A stretch of DNA of 64,000 nt from Micromonospora_G sp044901685 (GCF_044901685.1 NZ_JBJDPS010000001.1:1116001-1180000); one strand, 5' to 3'; numbered from the stretch's first letter, positions 51,230-60,056 are shown. Notes: generated by a model from the letters alone, not told the origin. Made by a program: numbers and translations.

Positions 51230-53037
51230 TCGCCGGCCCCCCGTCCGGACCGCCGTTGCAGCAGCCGGTTGCGGCGGTCGCGCAGCCCGGCGCCGCGCGC
51301 CGGACCGGCCGGTTCCGCGACCGAGGGTCCGGTCCGGGCGCCGCCGCCCAGGTGCCGGGCGAGCGTGGCGATCGTCGGGAACTCCAGCAGCGAGACCAGC
51401 GACGTCTTCGCGCCGAGGCGAGCACCGATCAGCGTGTGCACGGTGGCGAGGGCGAAGGACGTACCCCCGAGGTCGAAGAAGTTGTCGTCGAAGCCGACGT
51501 CGTCGCGGCCGAGCACCTCCCGCCAGATCTGGACCAGGCTCTGTTCCATGCCGGTCTGGGCCGACGTCGCCAGATGCGGGCGCGGTGCGGCCATGACCGC
51601 CGACGGGCGGGGGAGCGGGAAGACGTCCTCGACCGAGCCGGGCAGCGACCGGACCGGGGCCGCCGGATCCGCGACGGCCGCGACGAGCAGCCGTTCGAAG
51701 TGTTCGGCCATCCGCGCGATCGTGGCCGCCTCGAACAGGTCGGTCCGGTAGGTGAGCGTCAGGTCGAAGTTGTCCCCGCCGGTGGCCGAGCGGAAGACCA
51801 GCATGTCGAGGTCGACCTTTGCCCCGCTCGGCGGAAGGTCGATGGCCGTGGCGCGCAGGCCCGCCAGACGCGGGCTCACGATCGGCTCCTGTTCGAAGGA
51901 GAAGAACGCCTGGACCAGCGGGGCGTGCCCCGGGTCGCGGGCGGGCGCGAGTTCCCGTACGAGCTGCTCCATCGTCACCTCCTGGTACGTCAGGACGTCG
52001 AGCAACTCGGCCTGCACCGACCGGCACAGGTCGGCGAAGCCCCGGTCGGCGTGCGCCTCGACGAGCACCGGCAGGGTGGTGGCGAAAAATCCGATCATGT
52101 TCTCCAGTTCGGCGCGGTCGCGGGCGCTCACCGGGACGCCGACCAGCACCTCGCGGCTGTCGGCGAGGCGGGAGAGGAGAGTGGCGTACGCGGTCAGCAC
52201 CAGCACGAACGGCGTGACCCGCAGCCGCTGGGCCAGCCGCAGCGCCGGGGTCATCACCTCGGCGCGCAGCGGGTGACGGTGGTTGCCGCCGTGGGTTCCG
52301 GCGACCGGTGGGCGTGGCTTGTCGGTCGGCAGCCGCAGCACCGTCGGGGCTCCGGCGAGGCGGGCGCGCCACCAGCCGAGCTGCTCGGCGTCGACCGGGC
52401 GGGCCCGTTGCCAGGCCGCGAAGTCGGCGAACTGGAGGGCCGGCGCGGCGCGTTCGGCCGCACCGTCGTACCCCTGCGCGAGCTCCTCGAAGAACACCTG
52501 CAGCGACGGACCGTCCGAGATCAGTTGGTGCATCGTGACGACGAGCAGGTGCCTGTCGGGCCCGGTCAGGAGCAGTCGCGTACGCAGCAGCGGTCCACGC
52601 CGGAGGTCGAACGGCTCGTCGGCCCACGCCTGGGCCAGCCGGAGCGCCGCCGCGTCCACGCTGCCGGTCCCGTCGCGGTCCAGTTCGACGGGTAGTTCGA
52701 CGGGTAGTTCGACGACGGGCAGTTCGACGACGGGCAGCTCCACGGCCGGGTCGCCGACGCGCTGCACGGGTTCGAACGACGGCGCGGTGCCGGGCGCGAA
52801 GGTCGAACGCAGCGACTCGTGCCGTGCGACGACACCCGCGACGGCGCCCCGCAGTCGCGGTACGTCGAGCCGACCCTCCAACCGGACCGCCACCGTGATG
52901 TTGTACGTCGGCGTGTCCGGGTGCAGCAGTTCGACCAGGTACAGCGCCCGCTGGGCACCCGACAGCGGCATCGGTCCGGTCGTTCGGTCCAGCGCCGGGA
53001 TGTGGTCCGACGCCGCGACGGTGACCCTCTCGATCAT
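51226..53037 (-). CDS. NRPS condensation-PCP protein
   Basis: A 603-residue protein. The condensation domain (about 15-450) has the opening MPLSGAQRALYLVELL and the core VTMHQLISDGPS, where the first His of HHxxxDG is Met while the catalytic second His is kept. NMIGFFATTLPVLVE and the LTYQEVTMEQLVREL region are normal. A PCP (DDNFFDLGGTSFALATVHTL) lies near 500-560. An insertion made of repeated ELPVVELPV units (52681-52740) interrupts the N-lobe. There is no A domain, so the amino acid must be loaded by the neighbouring A protein or another enzyme. ATG 53037 overlaps the previous stop by four bases. Confidence 0.92.
   Translation of the reverse strand: MIERVTVAASDHIPALDRTTGPMPLSGAQRALYLVELLHPDTPTYNITVAVRLEGRLDVPRLRGAVAGVVARHESLRSTFAPGTAPSFEPVQRVGDPAVELPVVELPVVELPVELPVELDRDGTGSVDAAALRLAQAWADEPFDLRRGPLLRTRLLLTGPDRHLLVVTMHQLISDGPSLQVFFEELAQGYDGAAERAAPALQFADFAAWQRARPVDAEQLGWWRARLAGAPTVLRLPTDKPRPPVAGTHGGNHRHPLRAEVMTPALRLAQRLRVTPFVLVLTAYATLLSRLADSREVLVGVPVSARDRAELENMIGFFATTLPVLVEAHADRGFADLCRSVQAELLDVLTYQEVTMEQLVRELAPARDPGHAPLVQAFFSFEQEPIVSPRLAGLRATAIDLPPSGAKVDLDMLVFRSATGGDNFDLTLTYRTDLFEAATIARMAEHFERLLVAAVADPAAPVRSLPGSVEDVFPLPRPSAVMAAPRPHLATSAQTGMEQSLVQIWREVLGRDDVGFDDNFFDLGGTSFALATVHTLIGARLGAKTSLVSLLEFPTIATLARHLGGGARTGPSVAEPAGPARGAGLRDRRNRLLQRRSGRGAGE
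52681..52740. repeat. In-frame minisatellite in the C domain
   Basis: Successive 12- and 15-base units (GACGGGTAGTTC and GACGACGGGCAGTTC) encode repeated ELPV/VELPV strings. They lie between conserved C-domain segments and keep the frame. Confidence 0.8.
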
Positions 53038-54593
53038 GCTGTTCCGCCGTTCGTCGTCGGTGTGGTATCCCGGGCGGCCAGGGCGAGCCGGTCGACCTTT
53101 CCGCTGGGGGTGCGCGGCATCGACTCGACCACCTCTGCCCTGACCGGCACCATGTAGGCGGGCAGCCGGTCACGCAGGGCCGTGAGCAGACCGGCCGTCC
53201 AGGCCGGGACGTCCTCCGGAACCGTTCTCGGCACGAGGAACGCACGCAGGTTCCGCTCCTCGGCCGAGGAGCCCGCGACCACCACCACCGCCTGTCCGAC
53301 GGACGGGTCAGCGGCCAGCGCGTTCTCGATCTCGCCCAGCTCGATCCGGAAACCGCGTACCTTGACCTGCGTGTCCTGGCGGCCGAGAAATTCCAGGAGG
53401 CCGTCCGGGGTGACCCGGCCGAGGTCCCCGCTGCGGTAGGCGGGTACGGCCGCGTCCAGCGGGTCGGTACGGTAGCTGCGCGCCGTACGCTCGGGCAGGT
53501 TCAGGTACCCCGGGCCGACGGCGGCACCGGTGATCCACAGTTCGCCCACTTCGCCGGCCGGCACCGGCTGCCCGGAGGGGTCGCAGACCCGTACGTCCGT
53601 ACCGGTGATCGGCCTGCCGATCGAGGGCAGGTCGACCCAGCCGGACACCTCCACGGGCAGCTCGTACCAGGTGGCGACGTGTGTTTCGGTCGTGCCCCAC
53701 TGGTTCACCAGCCGGCAGTCCGGCAGCCGGGTGAACATCGCCCGGATCGCGGCCGTGCACTGCACCTGCTCGCCGGAGGTGAGGATCTCGCGCAGCGGAT
53801 GCGTCCGAGGGGTGGCCTCGGCGGCGAACAGGGCGAGCGACTGGATCATCACGAAGGGTACGAAGAGGCGGTTGATCCGTTCCCGCTCGACGAGGTCCCA
53901 GAGCAGTTGCGGGTCCAGGCGGTCGTCCTCGTCGCAACAGACAACGGTGCCGCCCTCGCCGAGGGTGGGGAGCACCTCCTGGTAGATCACGTCGAACGAC
54001 GCCGGGGCGAACTGGAGGGTGTGGTCCCCGGGACCGCAGCGGCTGGCCTCGGCCTGCCAGGCCACCAGATTCGCGAGGTTGTGGTGGCCGTAGCGCACGC
54101 CCTTCGGGCGGCCGGTGGAGCCGGAGGTGTAGACGATGTAGGCGATGTCGTCGCCGACGGGGTCCGGCGCCGTCCGCACCGTACCCGAGGTGGCGTAGTG
54201 GACCTCGCCATCGGTCGCGACGGTGGTGAAGCCGCCCAGCCGGTCGAGGGGGCCCCGGTGACCGACGATCAGTTCCACACCGGCGTCGGCGCACATGAAC
54301 CGCAGCCGCTCGGGTGGATAACCGACGTCCAGCGGCACCGCGACGCAGCCGGAGCGCAACAGCCCGACCAGCGTCACCACAAGATCAACAGACCGTTCCA
54401 GGTGTACGCCGACAGCCGCGCCCGGGACCGCGCCGAGCTGTGCGACCCGCGCCGCGACCTGCGCCGATCGTTGCCACAGGCCGTGGTAGTCGATCGACTC
54501 CTGGGCCGAGCGGACCGCCTCCACGTGCGGTGTCAGCCGTACGCGCTCGGCGACCGCACGCAGCGCCGGGACCGTGATCGCCGAGGGACTCAT
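53034..54593 (-). CDS. Stand-alone NRPS adenylation enzyme
   Basis: A 519-residue A domain without carrier. Motifs: AYIVYTSGSTGRPKGVRYGH (A3), QWGTTETHVATW (A5), YRSGDLGRVTPDGLLEFLGR (A7-A8), QVKVRGFRIELGEIE, and MPRTPSGKVDRLAL (A10 with Lys). Specificity positions read about DVQFLSQVA, which shares its DVQF start with proline codes but differs later, so the substrate is uncertain. It probably charges the PCP of the C-PCP protein and/or the free PCP. ATG 54593 overlaps the preceding stop (ATGA). Confidence 0.9.
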   Translation of the reverse strand: MSPSAITVPALRAVAERVRLTPHVEAVRSAQESIDYHGLWQRSAQVAARVAQLGAVPGAAVGVHLERSVDLVVTLVGLLRSGCVAVPLDVGYPPERLRFMCADAGVELIVGHRGPLDRLGGFTTVATDGEVHYATSGTVRTAPDPVGDDIAYIVYTSGSTGRPKGVRYGHHNLANLVAWQAEASRCGPGDHTLQFAPASFDVIYQEVLPTLGEGGTVVCCDEDDRLDPQLLWDLVERERINRLFVPFVMIQSLALFAAEATPRTHPLREILTSGEQVQCTAAIRAMFTRLPDCRLVNQWGTTETHVATWYELPVEVSGWVDLPSIGRPITGTDVRVCDPSGQPVPAGEVGELWITGAAVGPGYLNLPERTARSYRTDPLDAAVPAYRSGDLGRVTPDGLLEFLGRQDTQVKVRGFRIELGEIENALAADPSVGQAVVVVAGSSAEERNLRAFLVPRTVPEDVPAWTAGLLTALRDRLPAYMVPVRAEVVESMPRTPSGKVDRLALAARDTTPTTNGGTA

Positions 54594-55978
54594 TTGCGCC
54601 ACTCCTCCGTTGTCGCCTTGCACAGGGTGATCCGATGTGGTCGCTCGGCGCGCAGCAGGACGCGGTTGAGCGCCCGCTCGATCTCGGCCGCCTGCCCGGG
54701 CCCGGGGTCGTCCACCGTGACGTCGAGGCTGTAGCGCAACTCGTCGCGGTCGTCGCGGTAGACGGTGGTGGCCGCGTGCCGGACACCGGGTACCTCGGCG
54801 GCTATCCGGCGTACCGAGGGCAGCCAGATCTTCTCCCCGGCGACGATGACCGAATCGCCGGATCGTCCGCGGAAGAAGTGGTAGCCGTCGGCGTCGATGT
54901 CGAACAGGTCGCCGGTGGCGACGGAGCCGGTCAGGATCGGCGCGCCCCCGGGGACCCGTCGGCGCAGCACCGTGTCGGACTCGACGACGAGTTCCGCGCC
55001 GGGCCCGTCGCCCGCCGAGTCGCGCAGGTACGTCCGCACCCCGGGCAGCGCGACGCCGACCGAGCCCCAGCGGTGCTCGGGCTCCTGGTGCGCGGCGAGC
55101 GTGGTGACCCGGGGACCGGCCTCGGTGAGGCCGTAGGTGAGGTAGAGCTCCCGTTGCGGCCCCTCGGCCAGCAGCGAGCCGACGTGCGCCGGGTCGAGCG
55201 CGTCGCCGCCGACGGTGAGCACCCGCAGGGTGGGTGGTCCGGCGGGCGGGTCCACGGCCAGCCGGGCCGCCGCGCTGGGCGTCAGCGAGGAGACCGTGAC
55301 GTCGTGGGCGCGGATGGTGTCGGCGAAGGACCCGGGGGTGAACGGCGGTCCGGAGACGACCAGCCGTGACCCCCGTACGAACGCGGCCAACGCCTGCGCC
55401 ACCAGACCGTACGAGTAGTGCAGGGGCAGTGACACCAGGACCGTGTCGTCGGCGCGCTGGCCGATGGCGGTGGCGTGGCGGTCGGCGTTGCGCATCAGCG
55501 CGTCGACGCCGTGCAGGCAGCCGCTGGTGATCCCGGAGGTGCCCGACGTCATCAGCACGACCTCGCCCGGCTGGTACCGAGGGTGCGGCCGGTCGTCCAG
55601 CAGCGCCGCCTCGCACCGGTCGCCGAGCGGGTGCACCGCGCTCGCCCCGTACCGTGCCGGGTCGATCCGGGGCGCGATCAGCGCCGCGCCACCGAGCTGC
55701 CGGCTGATCTCGTTGATCCGCGCTGCTCCCGCCGCCGGTGGTAGCAGTACCGGTACCGCCCCGGCGAGCAACGCCCCGAAGAACGCGGCGAGCGCGACTC
55801 GGCCGTTCGGCATCGCGATCAGCACCAGGCAACCGGGCGGCAGGCCCAGGCCGGCGACCGCCTCGACGACGACCTCGGGTTCGTCGGACCTCCCGGGACC
55901 TGGTCCAGCGTCGACGGACCCGGCCAGGAAGGCCAGCACCGCACCGGGATCCGGGACACCGGAGACGCTCGCGCTCAC
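54590..55978 (-). CDS. AMP-dependent acyl ligase, divergent
   Basis: A 462-residue member of the adenylate-forming superfamily. LMTSGTSGITSGC replaces the usual TSGSTGxPKG, YGLTEAGPRV is the A5 motif, TGDLFDIDADGYHFFRGRSG the A7-A8 region, and VIVAGEKIWLPSVRRI resembles acyl-CoA ligases. The C-terminus ends TTEEWRK, with the final Lys possibly taking the A10 role. Ligases of this size occur in aryl-polyene (ApeH-like) and fatty-acyl systems, where they activate a starter acid for an ACP. GTG 55978 overlaps the previous stop (GTGA). Substrate unknown. Confidence 0.8.
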   Translation of the reverse strand: MSASVSGVPDPGAVLAFLAGSVDAGPGPGRSDEPEVVVEAVAGLGLPPGCLVLIAMPNGRVALAAFFGALLAGAVPVLLPPAAGAARINEISRQLGGAALIAPRIDPARYGASAVHPLGDRCEAALLDDRPHPRYQPGEVVLMTSGTSGITSGCLHGVDALMRNADRHATAIGQRADDTVLVSLPLHYSYGLVAQALAAFVRGSRLVVSGPPFTPGSFADTIRAHDVTVSSLTPSAAARLAVDPPAGPPTLRVLTVGGDALDPAHVGSLLAEGPQRELYLTYGLTEAGPRVTTLAAHQEPEHRWGSVGVALPGVRTYLRDSAGDGPGAELVVESDTVLRRRVPGGAPILTGSVATGDLFDIDADGYHFFRGRSGDSVIVAGEKIWLPSVRRIAAEVPGVRHAATTVYRDDRDELRYSLDVTVDDPGPGQAAEIERALNRVLLRAERPHRITLCKATTEEWRK

Positions 55979-56529
55979 CGCGCTCCTCCCGGCGGACGTG
56001 GGTCCGGTGCGGCCCCGACCACCACGCACCGCACCTCGTGACCACCCGGCGGATCGTGGTCGTGCACGGCGACCACGACCTGGCCCGCCGCACCGGTGCG
56101 CAGCCAGTGCCGGGCCATCGTCAGGGCCGCCGGGCACCCGTCCTCCGGGGCGGTGGTGATGACCAGCGTCGGCCCACGCAGGCCGTGCACCTGGCAGACG
56201 AGGCTGACCGGGCCACCGGCGCTCGCCCCGGCGAAGCGCAACGGCGAGAGCCGTCCACCGGGTACGGCACGCGCGACCGCCGACATCGTGTCGATGGTGC
56301 TGTAGGTGCTGACCAGGACCATCGCGGTGGTCTCGGGGGCCGCCCGTACGGCGTCCGGGCATCCGGCCCACAGCGCGTCGACGGCTTCGAGGACCAACCA
56401 CGATGCCGGGTCGGCGTACAGGGACGGGATCCGCCGGTGTGGTGTGGCGTCCGGCGCGCGGCGGGCCCGGGCCGTGGCCAGCGTGACCAGCCCGGCTCCG
56501 GCGGGGACCGCGATGTCCTCGACCGTCAT
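55975..56529 (-). CDS. Short KS-like protein without active-site Cys (chain-length-factor-like)
   Basis: A 184-residue protein, less than half a KS. The pattern SWLVLEAVDALWAGCPD, MVLVSTYSTIDTMSAVARAV, LRFAGASAGGPVSLVCQVHG and LVITTAPEDGCPAALTMARH matches the short N-terminal-KS-domain (Ketoacyl-synt_2) proteins that accompany aryl-polyene KS enzymes. The place of the KS nucleophile reads ASAGG. It probably pairs with the KS encoded just upstream, by analogy with KS/CLF pairs. ATG 56529 overlaps the KS stop (ATGA). Confidence 0.7.
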   Translation of the reverse strand: MTVEDIAVPAGAGLVTLATARARRAPDATPHRRIPSLYADPASWLVLEAVDALWAGCPDAVRAAPETTAMVLVSTYSTIDTMSAVARAVPGGRLSPLRFAGASAGGPVSLVCQVHGLRGPTLVITTAPEDGCPAALTMARHWLRTGAAGQVVVAVHDHDPPGGHEVRCVVVGAAPDPRPPGGAR

Positions 56530-57713
56530 GCGGGGGCCTCCAGGGCCAGACACGTGGTGAACCCGCCGAATCCGATCGTGACGCTGAGGCCGACATCGCC
56601 GGTGAACGGCAGCGGGGCGCCGCTCGGCAGCGGCAGTGGGAAACCAGGCATCACCGTCCGCAGCCCGGGGACCGGCGGGACCTGGCCGTCACGTAGGGCC
56701 AGCAGCACCGCGACCGCCTCCAGCGCGCCGGTGGCCCCCAGGCTGTGACCGAAGGCGCCCTTGGTCGCGAACACGACGGGCGCCCCTCCGCCCGCTGCCC
56801 CTCCGCCCGCTGCCGCTCCGCCCGCTGCCGCTCCGCCCGCTGCCGCTCCGCCCGCGAAGGCGGCCGCGAAGGCGCGGCTCTCGACGTCGTCGTTGACCGG
56901 GGTGCCCGAGCCGTGGGCGTTGAGCACCCCGACCTCGGTGGTGTCCCGACCGGCTGCGGCGAGGGCGGCGTGGATCGCCCGTACGACGGTGTCACCGCTC
57001 GGGTCGGGGGCGGTCGGGCCGGTGGCGTCGTTCGCCGAGCCGACACCGGCCAGCCGGCCGTGCCGGCGGGCCCCGCGTGCCCGCGCCGAACCGCCCTCCT
57101 CCAGTACGAGGAACGCCGCGCCCTCGCCGAGGATCGTGCCGTCGTGGCTCGCGTCGAAGGCCCGCAGCTCGGTGGCGGACATGGTGCCGAGTGCCGAGTG
57201 CCCGAGCCGTTTGGCCGGGGTCAGCACGTCCACGCCACCGACGACGCAGATCTCCTCCTCGCCCGCGCCGATCAGCGCCGACCCGACCGAGATGGCGTCC
57301 GAGCCCGCCGAGCAGGCGGTGCTGACCACCAGCGGCCGGCGGGCCAGACCCAGCTCCGTCGCGAGCGTGTCACCCCACACGTCCAGCCCGTCCGGCGGCA
57401 CGTCCAGGTGCGACCCGTAGCTCGTACCGACCACCAGGCGCAGCCGTGGGTCCGCGAGGTCGAGCCCCGCGTCGGACACCGCGGCCCGCAGGGTCCGCGA
57501 GCCAGCCTCGAACTGGCGCCGGACCGGACCGAGGTCCAGCGGCAGGTCCGGCAGGACCGCCGCCCGGTCGTTGCGCAGCGGGTGGGCACTCGGCACCGGC
57601 GTCATCCCGGTCGCCCCCGACAGCAACGCCCGCCACACGTCGTCCAGATCGCAACCCAACGCCGTGGACCAGGCCATCCCGGTGACCAGTACGTCGCCGC
57701 CCGGACCGCTCAC
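56526..57713 (-). CDS. Beta-ketoacyl-ACP synthase (FabF/type II KS)
   Basis: A discrete KS of about 395 residues. The triad is Cys in VVSTACSAGSDAISVG, His in LNAHGSGTPVNDDVESRAFA, and His in KGAFGHSLGATGALEAVAV. Three GTG codons in a row (57719, 57716, 57713) are possible starts; 57713 gives a GTGA overlap like its neighbours. A Gly/Ala-rich stretch between the two His motifs (about 284-310) comes from a 15-base DNA repeat and is not a normal part of the fold. It condenses malonyl units on the ACP, likely with the short KS-like partner. Confidence 0.9.
   Translation of the reverse strand: MSGPGGDVLVTGMAWSTALGCDLDDVWRALLSGATGMTPVPSAHPLRNDRAAVLPDLPLDLGPVRRQFEAGSRTLRAAVSDAGLDLADPRLRLVVGTSYGSHLDVPPDGLDVWGDTLATELGLARRPLVVSTACSAGSDAISVGSALIGAGEEEICVVGGVDVLTPAKRLGHSALGTMSATELRAFDASHDGTILGEGAAFLVLEEGGSARARGARRHGRLAGVGSANDATGPTAPDPSGDTVVRAIHAALAAAGRDTTEVGVLNAHGSGTPVNDDVESRAFAAAFAGGAAAGGAAAGGAAAGGGAAGGGAPVVFATKGAFGHSLGATGALEAVAVLLALRDGQVPPVPGLRTVMPGFPLPLPSGAPLPFTGDVGLSVTIGFGGFTTCLALEAPA
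56783..56855. repeat. 15-base minisatellite inside the KS gene
   Basis: About four to five copies of CCGCTGCCGCTCCGC, some altered, encode a GGAAA-type Gly/Ala run in a surface loop between the two catalytic His motifs. The number of copies could vary between strains without frame loss. Confidence 0.85.
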
Positions 57714-58207
57714 CACCACTGGTGCCCCATGTCGGCGACGTTGCGCCGGACGAGGTTGGCACGGAACGCCGCGACCGCCGTCGAGTCCACGACGGCTCGG
57801 CCGGAGAAGAAGAACGTGTTGTCCAACTGGCGGTCGACGGCGACGGTGATCGTCACCGTGTCGCCGGGGGCGACGATCCGGAAGAACCGGGAGTTCATCG
57901 CGCCGACGAGGGTCAGCTCGTCGTCGGCGAGGCGCGAGGTGCTGACCTGGAACAGGATGATCCCGGACTGCGCGAACGCCTGGCTCAGGTGGCTGGCCGG
58001 GTAGATCGCCCGCTCCGGGAAGTGACCGGCGATCGTGTCCGTCTGCGCCGACACCGAGAGCCTGCTGACCAGCCGCACACCCGGTTCGTAGTCGAGCACC
58101 CGGTCGAGGTAGAGCATCGGGTGCCGGTGGCGTAGCCAGGTCTTGATCTCGGCGAAGCCCATCGTGCGGCCCGGGGCGGCCACGGCTGCTGGTTCAACTG
58201 AGGACAT
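57710..58207 (-). CDS. FabZ-like 3-hydroxyacyl-ACP dehydratase with changed active site
   Basis: A 165-residue hot-dog protein. RHRHPMLYLDRVLDYEPG is the FabZ opening, AGHFPERAIYPASHLSQAFAQ the active-site helix, and NSRFFRIVAPGDTVTITVAV the second half. FabZ needs His in HFP (kept) and Glu in the LxEAxAQ position; here that Glu is Gln (LSQAFAQ). Activity may be altered, or a partner may supply the residue. ATG 58207 overlaps the thioesterase end by 14 bases. In aryl-polyene clusters similar dehydratases act on the growing chain. Confidence 0.8.
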   Translation of the reverse strand: MSSVEPAAVAAPGRTMGFAEIKTWLRHRHPMLYLDRVLDYEPGVRLVSRLSVSAQTDTIAGHFPERAIYPASHLSQAFAQSGIILFQVSTSRLADDELTLVGAMNSRFFRIVAPGDTVTITVAVDRQLDNTFFFSGRAVVDSTAVAAFRANLVRRNVADMGHQWW

Positions 58208-58619
58208 CGGAGCGGGTCTCCTCGAGGACGGCGTGCAGGGCGGGGAAGAGCGCGCACGGCGCGCCGGTCGTGCGGTCGGTGAGCGCCACGACGAGGGAGC
58301 CGGTGGCGAGTTCGACGCCGTCCGCGATCCGCCGGATGGTCGTGTCGATCCGGGCGCGGGCGGCGCCGAGGTGCCCGACGGCGGGCTCCAGGCTGAGCTC
58401 GTCGGGATAGCGGGCGGGGGAGCGGTACCTCGTCGTCGCCTCCGTGACGACGAGGTCGAACCCGGCGCCGGCGAGGACGCCGAGGCCGACACCGAGCCGT
58501 TCGAGGTTCTGTAGCAGCGCGGTCTCCTGCAGGGCCGGATACCGGGCGAAGTGCACGACCCCGGACGCGTCGGTGTCGGCGTGCTCGACGCGTCGACGGA
58601 CCGGCAGCAGCCGCGTCAC
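58194..58619 (-). CDS. Hot-dog acyl thioesterase (4HBT/YbgC-like)
   Basis: A 141-residue single hot-dog protein. VEHADTDASGVVHFARYP contains the catalytic Asp, followed by the long helix and TTRYRSPARYPDELSLEPAV. It resembles 4-hydroxybenzoyl-CoA/YbgC and ApeK-like thioesterases. It may release or proofread acyl-ACP. GTG 58619 overlaps the aminotransferase stop (GTGA). Confidence 0.85.
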   Translation of the reverse strand: MTRLLPVRRRVEHADTDASGVVHFARYPALQETALLQNLERLGVGLGVLAGAGFDLVVTEATTRYRSPARYPDELSLEPAVGHLGAARARIDTTIRRIADGVELATGSLVVALTDRTTGAPCALFPALHAVLEETRSDVLS

Positions 58620-60007
58620 GCCGCGGCCTCCCGTACGGCACGCGACCCGGCCGCCAGCCGCGTGGCAATCGACTCGACGTCGTCCGAGGTCGCCACGAGC
58701 GGCGGTGCCACCCGCATCGTCGCGTTCAGGTACCGCAGGCCACGGGAGCGGCGGCCGGCGCCGGACATGAACTCCACGTACACGCCGTGGCGGATCATCG
58801 TGGCGCGCAACTCGTCGAGACGGGCGGCGGCCTGGTCGGTGAGTTCGATCCCGTGGATCAGGCCGACGCCGCGCGCCTCGCGGTACAGGTCCGGGAACTG
58901 TGCCACCACCCGGTCACGGAGCAGCCGGCCCAGTTGGGCGCCGACCACCGAGGAGCGCTCCAGCAGCCCCTCGGCGACGATGTGCTCCAGCCCGGCCCGG
59001 ATCACCGCGCAGGTGAGGGGGCGCAGGTCGGACGTGGCCACGGCGCCGGTCGGGCGAATCCCGAGCTCGCGGCGCGCGATGACCATCGACGTGGAGAGCG
59101 CCCCCATGCCGAGGCTCTTGCCGATCACGGTGATGTCGGTGGGGATCGGGCCCGCCTCGTCGGTCATCGCGAAGAACCGGCCGGTCTTGGCGAACGTCAG
59201 GACCTCGTCGGCCACCAGCAGCGCGTCGTTGCGCTTGGCCAGCGCGGCCAGCTCGCGCAGGTAGCCCTGTTCGGGCAGCAGGATTCCGGCGTCGCCCTGG
59301 ATCGGTTCGACCACCACCGCCAGCACCCGGTCCCCGTTGCGCTCGAACCACTCCCGGGCCGCGTCGGGGTCGCCGAACGGGATGTGGTCGGTGCGGAAAC
59401 CGAACTGCTCCGGGGCGATCGTCGGCAGGCCGATCCGGTAGTGGCGGCGGTTGAGCAGCGGGAGCAGCCCCCCGGACCAGCCGTGCCAGGCGCCCTCGAA
59501 CCCGAGCACGAGGTCGCGCCGCTCGGCCCCGGGCACGGCCCGCAGCCGGCGACGGTCGAAACGCGACTCCAGGACGAGGCGCAGCGCGAGCTCCATCCCC
59601 TCGGAGCCGGAGTTGCGTCCGCTGACCCGGTAGTCGACCGCCGGAAACCGGTCGGCGAACAACCCGCCGGGAGCGAACAGCCGTTCCAGGAGCAGGGAAC
59701 GCTGCGCCGAGGCGACCTCGTCGGTCACGTAGCCCGCGCTCCGGACCGCCTCCGCCATGGCCGTGGCGATCACCTCCGACCCCGCGCCCAGGCAGGCGGA
59801 CCCGTAGCCGCCGCTGGCGTCCAGCACGTCGAAGGAGCGCCCCGCCTCGGAGCCGGTCAGCTCGACGAAGTGCTGGACGATCCCGCGCGCCCCGGTGCAC
59901 CCGAACGGCAGCGGCTCCCCGGCGTAGTGGTCGAACTGGACATCGCGGTCGAACCAGGTACGGGTCAGTGCGCGCCCGGGCAACCCGATCACGTCGGCGG
60001 CTGTCAT
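58616..60007 (-). CDS. Class III PLP aminotransferase (GSAM-like)
   Basis: A 463-residue enzyme of the glutamate-1-semialdehyde/omega-aminotransferase type. LVLGFEGAWHGWSGG lies in the PLP phosphate region, VVVEPIQGDAG and LLVADEVLTFAKTGRF carry the Asp, and the PLP Lys is in DITVIGKSLGMGALS. Being located between ACP and thioesterase genes, it is a candidate for transaminating a keto-acyl chain on the carrier, as AMT domains do in mycosubtilin-type lines. ATG 60007. Confidence 0.88.
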   Translation of the reverse strand: MTAADVIGLPGRALTRTWFDRDVQFDHYAGEPLPFGCTGARGIVQHFVELTGSEAGRSFDVLDASGGYGSACLGAGSEVIATAMAEAVRSAGYVTDEVASAQRSLLLERLFAPGGLFADRFPAVDYRVSGRNSGSEGMELALRLVLESRFDRRRLRAVPGAERRDLVLGFEGAWHGWSGGLLPLLNRRHYRIGLPTIAPEQFGFRTDHIPFGDPDAAREWFERNGDRVLAVVVEPIQGDAGILLPEQGYLRELAALAKRNDALLVADEVLTFAKTGRFFAMTDEAGPIPTDITVIGKSLGMGALSTSMVIARRELGIRPTGAVATSDLRPLTCAVIRAGLEHIVAEGLLERSSVVGAQLGRLLRDRVVAQFPDLYREARGVGLIHGIELTDQAAARLDELRATMIRHGVYVEFMSGAGRRSRGLRYLNATMRVAPPLVATSDDVESIATRLAAGSRAVREAAA

Positions 60008-60056
60008 GGTGTCTCCTTCCGGCGGTGCTCTGCGGAGGCCGTGGACGTGCGGGTCC

